Shown here: one piece after another, positions 1-9,442 of the stretch | How positions within the stretch are numbered: the stretch's first letter is position 1 | Layout of the letters: the number at the start of each line of letters is the position of its first letter | DNA from: Ascaphus truei | Lineage: Eukaryota; Chordata; Amphibia; Anura; Ascaphidae | Reading direction: 5' to 3' | Assembly: GCA_036426205.1 (NCBI GenBank) | Contig: CM071568.1 | Location: 214,067,245 to 214,131,244, forward strand | Length of the DNA: 64,000 nt | Made by a program: the position numbers and the translations under genes | Notes under the pieces: generated by a model | Told to the model about the DNA's origin: nothing | What the model saw: only the letters and a program-made list of their open reading frames with translations | The model's database searches: none

Positions 1-6
1 GAGGAC

Positions 7-54
7 TTAACCCCTTCATAGCGATAGTAACCGCTATGGTAATGAAGGGGTTAA
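7..54. repeat. Hairpin-forming inverted repeat
   Basis: Thirteen-base arms (TTAACCCCTTCAT at 7-19 and its complement at 42-54) are perfect. A second nested pairing (TAGCG with CGCTA) fills most of the interior. It could be the end of a foldback element cut by the window edge. No protein or RNA function is implied. Confidence 0.6.
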
Positions 55-180
55 CCCCCAATGACCCACCTGGTAGGCCTAACCACCCGACCTGGGCCAT
101 GTACCCCCTTCACCCAAATCCCCTACCCCCAATAAACATTAAAATACCTATTACCTATCAATACACAACCCAAGCAAAAT

Positions 181-390
181 TACTCCACCCGGAGACCCCT
201 GGACACACGCGTGGACCACCCGGAGACCCCCGGACACACTGTGGATCACCCGGAGGTCGCCGGACACCTGGAGACCCCCAGACACCCACAGGGACCACTT
301 CAACCCCTGAACACCTGCAGGGACCACCTGGAGACCCACAGACACTTGTGGGGACCACCTGGAGACCACTGGACAAAGGAGACCGTCTCC
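181..390. repeat. Minisatellite, ~30 bp degenerate unit
   Basis: About six imperfect head-to-tail units follow the pattern GGACCACCCGGAGACCCC then GGACAC. The unit length drifts around 27-31 bp. The apparent Pro-rich and Trp-rich open frames across it on both strands are by-products of the repeat and not genes. Confidence 0.75.
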
Positions 391-1330
391 TCATCTGTAA
401 ACACCTGCTTCCATGGACAACCAGGATGCGCAGTCTCACGGCCCGTTACGTGCGCGCAGACCTTGCGGGGCCTGTCTGCCCGCCTGCAGGCTCTACCTCC
501 ACCCCTCGCCCCGGCGCGGCGAGTGCGCTCATCCAGCCTCACCTCTCACTCATGCCCCAGTCTCCGTCCCCATCCTGGTAATGGACAGGACCTGCGTGGG
601 AGTGACTTGCGCTCCGGTCTCCGCCCCCTGACCTCTGTGACACACGCGGGTCAGCGTGCGCTCGGTCCCGCCTCCGTTCCTGATCAAGCTGCATCATAGG
701 GCACACCTGTGTGCACCATCAGCCTATAGGATTCGGTTTCCTGGTTCCGCCCTGGCTCCCCATTGGAGAATCTCCTCTTATATACCCTTTTGCTCCAGAC
801 ACCCATTGCTGAGCATAGTCTTGTGTGACGCTGTACCTTGCTACTTCTTGTTCCTGTGTCTCCTGCCTTGCCTTGTCTGCCTTGCCTGTTGATCCTGCCG
901 CTGCCTGACCCTGCTACTTACCTTTGACTCCGCACCTCACTACTCTTGTTCCGGCTTTGTAACTACCTTCCTCCAGTCTCCTATTATGAACCTGGCTACG
1001 CACCCTGAGGATCCGATACTCTCAATTCTGAACCTGGATACGAACCCTGACTATCCGCTACTCTCCAATCCTTATCTGGCAAGTACCCTCTACTACTCTC
1101 ACATCTATACTCCTGACCTGGCTTGCACGACCAATCTACATTCTAGCCCGTGTGGCTGTGGGTTGGTGTTACTCAATTCCCTACCTCAGCACCACGGTCG
1201 CGCTTCGTTTGTGGTGAGTTACGTGCTGCATGCGGGTGAGGATCCTGCCTCAAATCCACTGTTTCTCTGTTGTGCTGTTTCGGGAGCACAAAGCCCTATT
1301 GTCACGGGAGACTCCTGTGGTGGGTAGGAT
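391..1330. other. Unassigned stretch, C/T-rich, LTR-like composition
   Basis: No gene is recognised. A TATA-like string (CTTATATACC, near 777) is followed by a long pyrimidine-rich run of CCTG/CTTG words. This resembles the U5/leader portion of frog Gypsy-type LTRs, but I found neither matching TG/CA ends nor a second copy, so this is only a compositional impression. Confidence 0.2.
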
Positions 1331-1334
1331 CTTG

Positions 1335-1640
1335 GTGGCCGGAACAGCAGGAGCGTAGTAGGGGTGACAAGCAGGGGTCTGAGGCAGGCGGCAGACAGCG
1401 CAGTCAGGTAACAAGCAGAGGTCAGAAACAAGGAGACTGGAACAGAACAGGGGAGCAGGAACAGGTCCGGGAGCAGGGACTGAGGCCGGGGAGCAGGGAA
1501 CAAACAGGGACAAGCCAGATACCAGCAAGGGCCTTTACTATGAACAGAATCAAATACAAGATTGGTACAGGAACAGATCAGGAGCAGAGACAGAAGCATG
1601 TGCATAGGAGTCTGACTCAAAACAAAGGCAAGGGAACAAA
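1335..1640. repeat. Purine-rich low-complexity tract
   Basis: Recurrent GGAGCAGG / GGAACAGG words on the plus strand form a degenerate, minisatellite-like array. Open frames here are compositional. Confidence 0.5.
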
Positions 1641-1782
1641 CAGGAAGCAGAAGCTATAAAGCACAGAGACAGGAGCAACACGACAGACAGACAGAGGAAC
1701 CCCAGAGCACACAGAAGGCAGCAGCACACCCGGTGGACAAAGAAGAACTATGGCTAGGCAGGAGGTCTAGGAGACCCTGACA

Positions 1783-1932
1783 CCTATATAATTTGGAGTG
1801 GTTGTCCACCAGTCCATTAATTAATATTTCCAGCTCTTCCTCTGTAAATTTCAGGCAGTGAATCCTTGCAGCATCTGAAGCAGGAGCACTGGTTCCAGCA
1901 ACAGAGGTGGATGCCTGCTCTGCCATGTCCAA
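1783..1932 (-). pseudogene. MYB/SANT-like domain N-terminal fragment, Harbinger type
   Basis: The minus-strand reading starts at an ATG (1932) with a short Ser/Ala/Thr-rich leader. Residues 24-49 then read like the first helix of a MYB/SANT-like DNA-binding domain (the FTEEELEILINGLVDNHSKL core, with the acidic EEE and the hydrophobic L-I-L spacing). This kind of domain occurs in the DNA-binding partner protein of PIF/Harbinger transposons and in the related vertebrate NAIF1 group. The similarity stops at about 1783, before helices 2 and 3, and the remaining frame to 1654 is low-complexity. It is therefore a broken fragment and not a working gene. The match is from memory of the family pattern only. 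Confidence 0.4.
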
Positions 1933-1939
1933 AGTTGAG

Positions 1940-2768
1940 CTGTTTAGCTATTATGGTTTAGTAATTCAGTTTGAAAATTAATTTATTTGAAATTGCAACA
2001 TGCTCCTCGATAATTTTAGGTAACACACATGCGTAATGTGTCACTAACGCATGAGCGTTAATTTGAACGCATATTTTTTTCTCAAATGTGCGTATGCAGT
2101 GTATTGTTAATGCGTCTCAGAGCAATCATAATCCCTGTGCATACAGGTAACATACTGTAACTGTTAATTTTAGGAATGGCCATTTTTTTTTGCATATCAT
2201 TAGCTTTGAGGATACCCAGAAATTGGAGGAAAACTAATGTTCATTACCTAACTAGGTAAGTAGCCCAGATTTAACGGAGCTTTGAGTATCTACTCCTACT
2301 GTAAGTATCTACTCCAGTGTATATCTGCGTCGCTCCAAAGGCGGATGCCTGATGGGATTCCCCAGAAGCTACTTCCCTCTGCACAGGACCAGCATGCTAA
2401 AGGTTAACATTTGCTGTACTATGTGTAACATCAACCCCACCCACTGGAATGTTAATGAACCAAGAGGACAAAAGACATTGAATTCAAAGCTGCATTCAAT
2501 CTGAACATTTCAGTGTACAACTCTATCGCCCCAAAGACGTAAAGCTGAAGGGCAGCCAAAGGGTGTGAGCCATTTGCTGATGTTTGATGATGTTAAAGCT
2601 TCTCTATTTCAATCTGAAACTCACCAGCCCTTTTATCCCCTGTACCTAATTTACCAACTCTGTCCATGTCTGTGAACTGACTGTATAACCTCTGTTCTTT
2701 AAATGTAACCATGTATTGTTATAACTCTGTGCCCAGGACATGCTTGAAAACGAGAGTTAACTCTCAAT
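1940..2768. other. No gene seen
   Basis: AT-rich sequence with repeated ACGCAT/TGCGT words around 2020-2115. This may be the subterminal part of the same Harbinger-like remnant. Nothing else is recognisable. Confidence 0.4.
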
Positions 2769-2769
2769 G

Positions 2770-2998
2770 TACAGCTCAACCCCTTTATAACGCGATCCGT
2801 TACAATGCGAATCCGCTTATAATGCGATGCAAGCGTGGCTCCCAATTTTTTGTATTTCTAAATGCTTTACAACACGATTATTGTTATCTTAAATACTTTA
2901 TTGTAGAATGCATACAATTGTAAATTATTTCTAACAGCTTATAGCACAATGTGATTCTTTGGACCCCAAGCACAGCGTTATAAGGGGGTTCAGCTGTA
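2770..2998. mobile_element. Tigger/pogo-type MITE
   Basis: A 225 bp element (2772-2996) is flanked on both sides by TA. Its ends are CAGCTCAACCCCTTTATAAC on the left and the near-complement on the right (CAGCTGAACCCCCTTATAAC when read inward). CAG termini, a TA target duplication and subterminal AATGCGAATCCGC-type words resemble Tigger/pogo elements. There is no transposase frame, so it is non-autonomous. Confidence 0.7.
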
Positions 2999-3593
2999 TT
3001 ACTTCCTGGTAAAACATTTTCATAAATAAATAAATAAGATGGAGAATGGGAAATGTGGCTAAGCTTCAGAAGAAATATGATTAGCTTTATTTTATTTGGC
3101 ACAGGTAATGTACTGAAGCCTTTGTTTAGAAAAAGGAAATTGTCTTAGGAAATGTTCATTTATATTAACTAAATTCTTCAATTAGTTTTGTTGAAAACCT
3201 CAGCTGAAAAATGCAGTTCTCAATAGCAATTCATTGAGAAATGATTTCCAGTCATTATTTTAACTGAAATGTATGTTTGTTATCATGCAGGTTAGGAATT
3301 GTTTATACAAATAGATTACGGGTTCAAAAACCTTTGAAAAACATATGATTCAATAACCAAAACCCGGTGTAATTTATCTGAACAGATTACATCTCAAACT
3401 GACAAGTAGTGAGGAGAAATTATTCACCCAGAACCTATACCAGACAGACATAGCGATTGAGAAACAGCATTAAATGTATCAACAAAGAAGTTTCCAAATA
3501 AAGTGTGTATCTACAGTGATACAATATATGTTGGTGAGTTTGACTGTTCCTTTATTATAGTTTATCCAACATGTAGTTGATTTTATGAAACCT

Positions 3594-3904
3594 TAAGACC
3601 GCGCTTATAGTCCTTGCTGTGGCGACGGCGTGACGTCATCCATTGCCGTTGTAGCAACATATAGTGTTAGAGCCAAGAGATGACGACCGGGGGCGTGGCG
3701 GAGGCATGGTCGTGAGCAGTTCGCCCTCATTGGCTGAACCACTCATGTGGCCGCTGACTTCATGATGTGGTTGCTGAAAAATCAATTTTCATTGACTTCC
3801 AGCGATCACGACCAAGTCGCTACTCCATCGCCCCGCTATTATAGGCACACGTAATGAATTTAATACATTTGGTTTGACGCACTGGGACTACAAGCGCGGC
3901 CTAA
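3594..3904. mobile_element. PIF/Harbinger-type MITE
   Basis: The element (3597-3901) has ends GACCGCGCTTATAGTCC and, read inward from the right, GGCCGCGCTTGTAGTCC. It is bounded by a TAA trinucleotide on each side. A 3 bp TNA duplication with GC-rich short inverted ends is characteristic of PIF/Harbinger. The interior is CpG-rich and carries no open frame. Confidence 0.65.
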
Positions 3905-4134
3905 GATTCCTAAATCTTTTTTTATACAGTAGGTAGACAGGCTAAGCTTCCCATGCAACTTTGGCCGGTATTGACCAAGCATCACTGCGGGGTAAAACAC
4001 ATTGATCTGGCATTAACTGTCTTGATTTGAAGGGCAGTTAATGCCAGATTCTGGTGCGTTACCACTGGCATTTAGTGAATTCACCCCTGCAATCAGGCCT
4101 TATAAAATCATGTGCTGTATGTATGTACACATAC

Positions 4135-4766
4135 ATACTGTGACAAACGGCTTACTCCGGGGCTCCGCCGTCTGTCCGGGACTGTTAGAACACGGTCTTT
4201 TAGGGTAGGTTAAATGATGAGGCGTCATGTGCTGTTCCTTTAAACAGGCTATGCCTGGTTTATTCAGTCCGAGGCACTGAGACTGCCACAGTGCATACAA
4301 CAGAAACACAGCAAAACAAAAAGCTGCTCACCTGAGCAATAACTTAACTTAGGTTTTCCATGACTCAGGGTTGAAGTGGCTTTTCCACTTCCAACAACAA
4401 AACAAGGTACTTTGCAGTTTTAGACAAAAAGGAACAGAATGATTTAACCTGTTTGGGGAGAGGCTTTCCCCCTCTCTGCTTCCAGCAGCCTTCCTGTCTC
4501 CGGGCTCTTGGGGAGAGGGAAGAGGAAGCAGGAAATCAGTCTTAAATACCTGATTTCTAATTAGCAGGACAGGTGACAGAAATCAGGCAGCAGACAAACT
4601 CTGGTCTGGATCCCTCATCCCTCAGTTCCAGCACTTGCCAAACTGTGGGATGGAGTGCATGTTTTATAAGGCTGCACTCCCAGGCCAAACAGGATAGAAA
4701 CTGTTCAGTATCCTGGGAGCCCTATATATGGAATTTATTACCATCCCCTGGTTTCTGTCACAATAC
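4135..4766. repeat. Probable solo LTR
   Basis: The segment 4139-4762 starts TGTGACA and ends TGTCACA, so it has the TG..CA ends and short inverted termini of an LTR. ATAC lies immediately outside each end. The right-hand ATAC runs into an (ATAC)n microsatellite, which weakens it as a target duplication. There is a TATA-like CCTATATATGG near the right end. No second copy exists in the window, hence solo. Orientation was not determined. Confidence 0.5.
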
Positions 4767-5080
4767 ATACATACATACATACATACATTATAGATAAATA
4801 TAAATATATATCTATAATACTAATATAAATCATAAAAATATCTATCTATATATCTCTTAATCTCTATATCTCGCTTATATTACGAGAATCTCTCATATCT
4901 GATCCTCCCTCATCTACTAGCTCTCTCACTCCTCTATCCGCTTCTCAGCTCTCTCTCGCTCTCCTTCTCCTCTATCCCCTCTCATCCTCCTCTCTACGCT
5001 CTCTCCCATATCTCTCTCTCTCATCTCTCTCTCCACCTCTCTTCCTCCTCCTCTCTCCTCTCAACTCTATTCTCTATTTT
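4763..5080. repeat. Microsatellite and CT-rich simple sequence
   Basis: An (ATAC)n run is followed by ATATCT-rich and then CTCTC/TCTCC-rich sequence. No gene is present. Confidence 0.8.
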
Positions 5081-5659
5081 GTCTTGTACCACCCGGGGTC
5101 AGGCCCAAAACCAAACGCGACAGCAACACTGCCGGTCGTCTTCCGACACAAAACGGTATTGAAATCACCGGGCACTCCAAACACCAACGTACAGGTTCAC
5201 CCAGAAGGGACCTTACATCATGGTTTCGTGCAATGTAGTCCGACAGAAATTAACAAATGAGCCTTGGAAAGAAGGTTGACAGATCGACCATGGACAAACC
5301 CTTGTTAGTCCAGCTGCTAGCCGATCTTCCCAGTACTGATTCAAATATCTCAGGCCCGTTTAGCACAAGCTTCTCACTGCAGAAGCGAGTGGCATACGTA
5401 GAGACAACTGGCACATTATTGCTAAAGATATAGGAATTGGCGGATGCCTCAGAACACACCACTATTATCTGTTTAACCCTTCCGTAGGGCCCGAGTATAG
5501 GGGACATAAAGAGCACCAGTGCAGACACCGATGGACAAATGTATGCATAAACAAAACTGGCTGGCTAAACACACTGAGGAGTCCGTATCGGTGCCATTGG
5601 ATGCACAAACTGTCACCTTTATGCACAACAGAGTGCCAAGTATATCATACCACCTAAAT

Positions 5660-5830
5660 GCAAAACCCCTATTAAGATCAAAAAGGAGCCCTTAATTGAT
5701 CTCAGAAGTCGTGGTGTATATTTATTAGGTGCCCTTTGCGGTCTCTTTTTTACAAACACAAAATACATCGGAAAAACCTCAGATGTTTGAAAGAGCGAAC
5801 TTGCAACGATCGGAACAGGCGTGAAGAGCA
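5660..5830 (+). pseudogene. GIY-YIG endonuclease remnant of PLE D
   Basis: In the plus frame a stretch reads GVYLLGALCGLFFTNTKYIG and then KTS. This preserves the PLE-type GIY-YIG pattern (V-Y-L-L ... C-G-L ... Y-I-G-K-T) that PLE A shows as VVYLLECDCGQQYVGRT. After a stop, a one-base shift recovers an ERANLQRS-like run, equivalent to the ERFLEHR helix. The domain would normally nick target DNA to prime reverse transcription. With stops, a frameshift and no RT it is non-functional. Confidence 0.6.
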
Positions 5831-6979
5831 CTGCTGAAGAACAGGATCTTAAAAAAAAATAAAAGAAGGGAAAAAAGAAAAACAAGACCAAGGAGTTTAC
5901 AAACAAATAGAAAGGACCAAAACAACCAATAAAAAAAGCGTTGGAGGATAGGTCTGCCGAAGGTCCCGGCACTCTGGCTGAAAGTGAAAGAAGAAAGAAT
6001 AACCCAATAGGCATCACGTATTCTCACAGCCTTTCGGCTAGACATGTCAAGGACTAAAGACCCTCCCCATATAATTTGTGCCACTTAAACTAGAGGACCA
6101 TGCCCATATTGCACAGTTCCAGGTGCCGGACTAACAGTGGTTATAGAGGGCAAATCTGTTGCTGCAAAATCAAAGCCTAGGCCTTATTTTTGAGTTGAAG
6201 AACTATGGCATCCCTGGTGGACATCAAGGCGGACCTCAAATTGGGTTGAGCTTATTTGGTGACTTTTTATATAAATGTTTTCTGTTTAAAAATGTATTTT
6301 TATTAATTGTGCTATTTTTGTGAGAACATTTTGCATTTTCGATAATATTTTTTAGTATAAGAAAGTTTTTTAGTGTGATATCTCTTTACTGGGTGTCTGT
6401 GTTTTGTTTATGGCTCTCTATCCTGGCACTTCTCACTTTCCTCTTCTCATGTCATGTTGCACTTTATTATGTATCAGCTTTTCTAGCCCATTTTTTGCAC
6501 ACCCCCTTCTCTCTGATGACTGTTTCCTTACCATTGATTGTTTATTTACATTCATTATCCATACCAATCATTCAATAGGGAATATCCTCCACTGAACTTA
6601 GGACTCTTTCTTCTGAAGACATAGAGATTTGCCATACTATACTGTGCTGGTTAATATATTTCATGATTTCTGTTGTCACCGAGAATGGCAGGAAGCTTTT
6701 TTGGGGGGCGCCCAAGGGAAATTGCAAGTTTCAGGCCCTCTTTGATGAGGTCACACTGCTATTGCAGGCTGTGGTGGATCATTGAGGTAATATGTTGATT
6801 TTTGTCTACTGGTAACTCTCAGAGACGGTGGGTGCTCTGATTTAATTAAAGGTTCATTGTCCTTAGACAGTTGTCGGCAGCTGTTATCACTTTAGTACTG
6901 TATGTTGATTTCATGGTTTGCTTTTCTGTGGTAGCAGCTGGGTGATGGTATATAAAGAGGGTCAAGGCATTTGACCTTG

Positions 6980-7026
6980 CACAACCCTGATGAAGGTCCC
7001 TCTGGGTAACCGAAATGTTAGTTGTG
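6980..7026 (+). ncRNA. Hammerhead-ribozyme-like motif in PLE D tail
   Basis: The order matches a type I hammerhead. Helix I strand CACAAC is followed by a bulged C and core CUGAUGA (6987-6993), then one extra A. The helix II hairpin comes next (GGU/ACC enclosing CCC-UCU-GGG), then GAAA (7012-7015), a very short UGUUA and the second helix I strand GUUGUG. The UUA before it fits the NUH cleavage rule. Short helix III is typical of retroelement hammerheads. Activity is untested; the extra A after the core is a departure from the consensus. Confidence 0.55.
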
Positions 7027-7140
7027 AGCCCTGTGCTGTCCTCTTTTTTGCTGGACCCCAATCTGTAAATATACATTTTGTTCTATTCATATGGCATAAA
7101 TACTTTTTTTGCCTGGTTATGTAGTGTGCCAACTGCCTCT

Positions 7141-7305
7141 CTTTTATATAATAAAATATATTATTATTATAATTATAATATATATATATATATATATAAT
7201 ACTGAGTTTAAGTTATGGTGAGTAAAAAGTGACAAAAACCCTCCATTGCCAGCAAATGCCTTATAGACATGCAGATGAGCATACACGTTATATTTACAAT
7301 ATATA

Positions 7306-7350
<45 letters not shown>

Positions 7351-7395
7351 GATATATATCTATATAATCTATATTTTATATATATATATATATTA
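7141..7395. repeat. TA microsatellites around a dispersed-repeat scrap
   Basis: (TA)n-rich blocks at about 7150-7200 and 7300-7394 flank a piece (7205-7280; AGTTATGGTGAGTAAAAAGT) that also occurs near 38766 and, reversed, near 61850-61920. Confidence 0.6.
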
Positions 7396-8207
7396 GGGAA
7401 AAAAGAAGAGAAAGCGCCCGATCCTTGTTAAAATCAGATATAAATTTTTTAATAAAAAATCATGAACAAAGTGCACACTCCCACTTTGTCAATAAAAATA
7501 AGGCAGTTTATGGGACCAGCCCATGCACCAGATCAAGACTCCACATTTTCACCTCCGTACGATTGCGTCTGAATGGCTTTAATCACGTTTTGCTGTTGCC
7601 GCATCACGAAATGGGTTTGCGTTTTCTCTTCCCTTTAGACCAGAACTGTTCGTTCAGTGGCGGCCGCCTTTACTCTCAACACGAATCAGGGACCAGGGAA
7701 CCCTTCACTGACTTCCTCAATCTGGCGTCTGGACTGCTCGACCACGTAGTTTCAATCACGTAACCTACGCTTTTCCTCTCGTCTCAGCGGATTTCATCAA
7801 TCCCCTGAGAGAATCCGCTGAGACGGAGGAACGCGTAGGGTTTACGTGGCATTGAAAATACGGGTGGTCGAGCAGTCCAGACGCCATATTGAGACGTCAG
7901 TGAGGTTCCTGGTCCCGATTCGTGGAGAGTAATGGTGGCCGCACTGAACAGACAAGTTCTGGTCTAAAGGAGAGAAAAACCCATTCGGTGATTGCGGCAA
8001 CAGCAAACGTTCATTTAAAGCCATTTCAGACGCAATCGAACGGAGGTGAACTGTGAGTCCTTCGATCTGGTGCATGGGCTGGTCCCATAACATGCCTTTT
8101 GTTTATTGACAAAGTGTGAGTGTGCATTTGTCTGCCAGATTTATTAAAAAAATTTATATCTGATTTTGACAAGGATCGGGCGCTTTTTCTCTCTTTTTTT
8201 TCTAATA
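7391..8207. mobile_element. Foldback element with hammerhead-like remnants at its centre
   Basis: Two ~400 bp arms (7391-7793 and 7812-8207) are inverted copies, matching almost end to end with scattered changes. Both outer ends carry GCGCCCGATCC followed by TTGT/TTGA-type words. The arms meet at GTCTCAGCGGATT / AATCCGCTGAGAC around an 18 bp spacer. Each arm contains, next to the centre, a decayed hammerhead-like string: 7804-7840 on plus and 7762-7799 on minus, with GGAACGCGTAGG or GGAAAAGCGTAGG in place of GAAACGCGTAGG. Apparent open frames on the arms mirror each other and are not genes. I infer a dimerised PLE tail. Confidence 0.65.
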
Positions 8208-8209
8208 GG

Positions 8210-8640
8210 TTCGTGGAGGTTGTGAGCCTAAGAAGAACAGCCTGGACTTTATTATTGTCATTTTCTGACCTGCTATGGACTTAAGTATCGACTCATTTAT
8301 TCATATTTTTCATATTTTTGATGTTCTATATTCAATACCTTTTTTTTATGTAATCAATTGTTTCAATATTAGTTGACATTTCTAGTCCATAGGTCACAAT
8401 AGTGTGATCATCCCATTTTTCATTTTTTACTCATTTTTTATTTTTATTTTTATGCACATTTTTTATTTTTTGGCCAATTTATTTTAACACATTTTTATTA
8501 ATATTTGTTTCATACCATAAGTATATCGACATGTTATATTGCAAATAGGCATTTGTGCTGGGTGCAACATCTTGCCATATCAGATCAGGGCTGCAGCAAT
8601 TTGGGTGTAGTGTGTGAAGGGCGCTGTCTTTATTATTGCT
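8210..8640. other. No gene seen
   Basis: T-rich sequence with runs of ATTTTT words (8300-8490), ending in a short TA run that is the insertion site of the next element. Confidence 0.5.
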
Positions 8641-8649
8641 ATATATATA

Positions 8650-9442
8650 TGTAGCGGTCATGTAAAATGCCTACAGTCACCTCTCCTGCTGGCAGTAAGG
8701 CCTGGTAATGTGGGCATGCCAGCAGTAATCATGGAGGTTTCCCTCACACACCCCCGCGGGTTGGTCTCTGTTATGGCTGGGCTGTCACATGCTCTGACTC
8801 CATGGTAGTGATGTCAGAGATGTGTCAGCCTCAGCAGCTTACATAGGCCAGCACTGTTTTCAAAGTTGTTCTGATGCAGAGTTACTGCAGTGTTGCGGGA
8901 AACTCTTGTCAAGCTGAGGAGGAGTTTCTGGCAGTTATGTTATAGTAACTCCATAGGAGGCTGTGTCCAGGGACCTGGCACAGGACATTGATTCCTGCGG
9001 GGATAGGGAATCCTGATCTAGGTGATAATACCTAACTAAAGGGAGCACTGGCAGATGAGCGGCTGAAGATACTCCTGTGGAGGGCGTTGCCCTTGCCGTG
9101 TCAATAAGATGAGTTCAGCCAGAAACCCTCTCGTGTATCTATCTGGGATGAGTGTACAGAGAGGAGCACCACGGAGGAGTTCTTCGCCAGGATCATCCCC
9201 ATGCGGACCAGGGACCCTGGTGAGGTGAGGCGCTGCACTGTAACTAGGTGAGACTCAGCACCTACACTCAGCTGCCTGTCTGACGGGTCCCTTCCCCACA
9301 ACCATCATGCGGGAGACTCGGAGTCCTGTAGCCAGCAGGTTGCAACATATGACATATCCACACTGTAATGGGGTCCGGTTAGACCACAGGGGCCAAATGT
9401 GAGTGATTGGGTGGGTCAGACCGGGCCGAAACAACCGTTACA
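8650..9442 (+). repeat. 5' LTR (793 bp)
   Basis: Starts TGTAGCGG and ends CCGTTACA, giving inverted TGTA..TACA ends. It is collinear with 13042-13831 along its whole length. It includes the shared strings CATGTAAAATGCCTACAGTC near the start and GGGGTCCGGTTAG near the end. Confidence 0.8.

Larger units (their letters stand above)
5084..7150 (+). mobile_element. PLE D, decayed 5'-truncated Penelope-like element
   Basis: This plus-strand remnant contains only the C-terminal GIY-YIG part of a Penelope-type protein, recognisable at about 5660-5830. It then has a long AT-rich 3' region and a hammerhead-like motif on the same strand at 6980-7026. The reverse transcriptase half is missing; upstream is simple sequence. 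Its boundaries are approximate: the left limit is where the CT-rich tract ends, and the right limit is where TA-rich sequence begins. It is too degraded to be active. Confidence 0.55.

Noticed and set aside
36..699. Overlapping open frames of up to 181 codons near the start
   Set aside because: They run through a minisatellite and C/T-rich sequence on both strands; composition explains them.
7425..8093. Mirror-image open frames (RSRLHIFTSVRL on plus, MHQIEGLTVHLRS on minus)
   Set aside because: They are the two arms of the foldback read in opposite directions.
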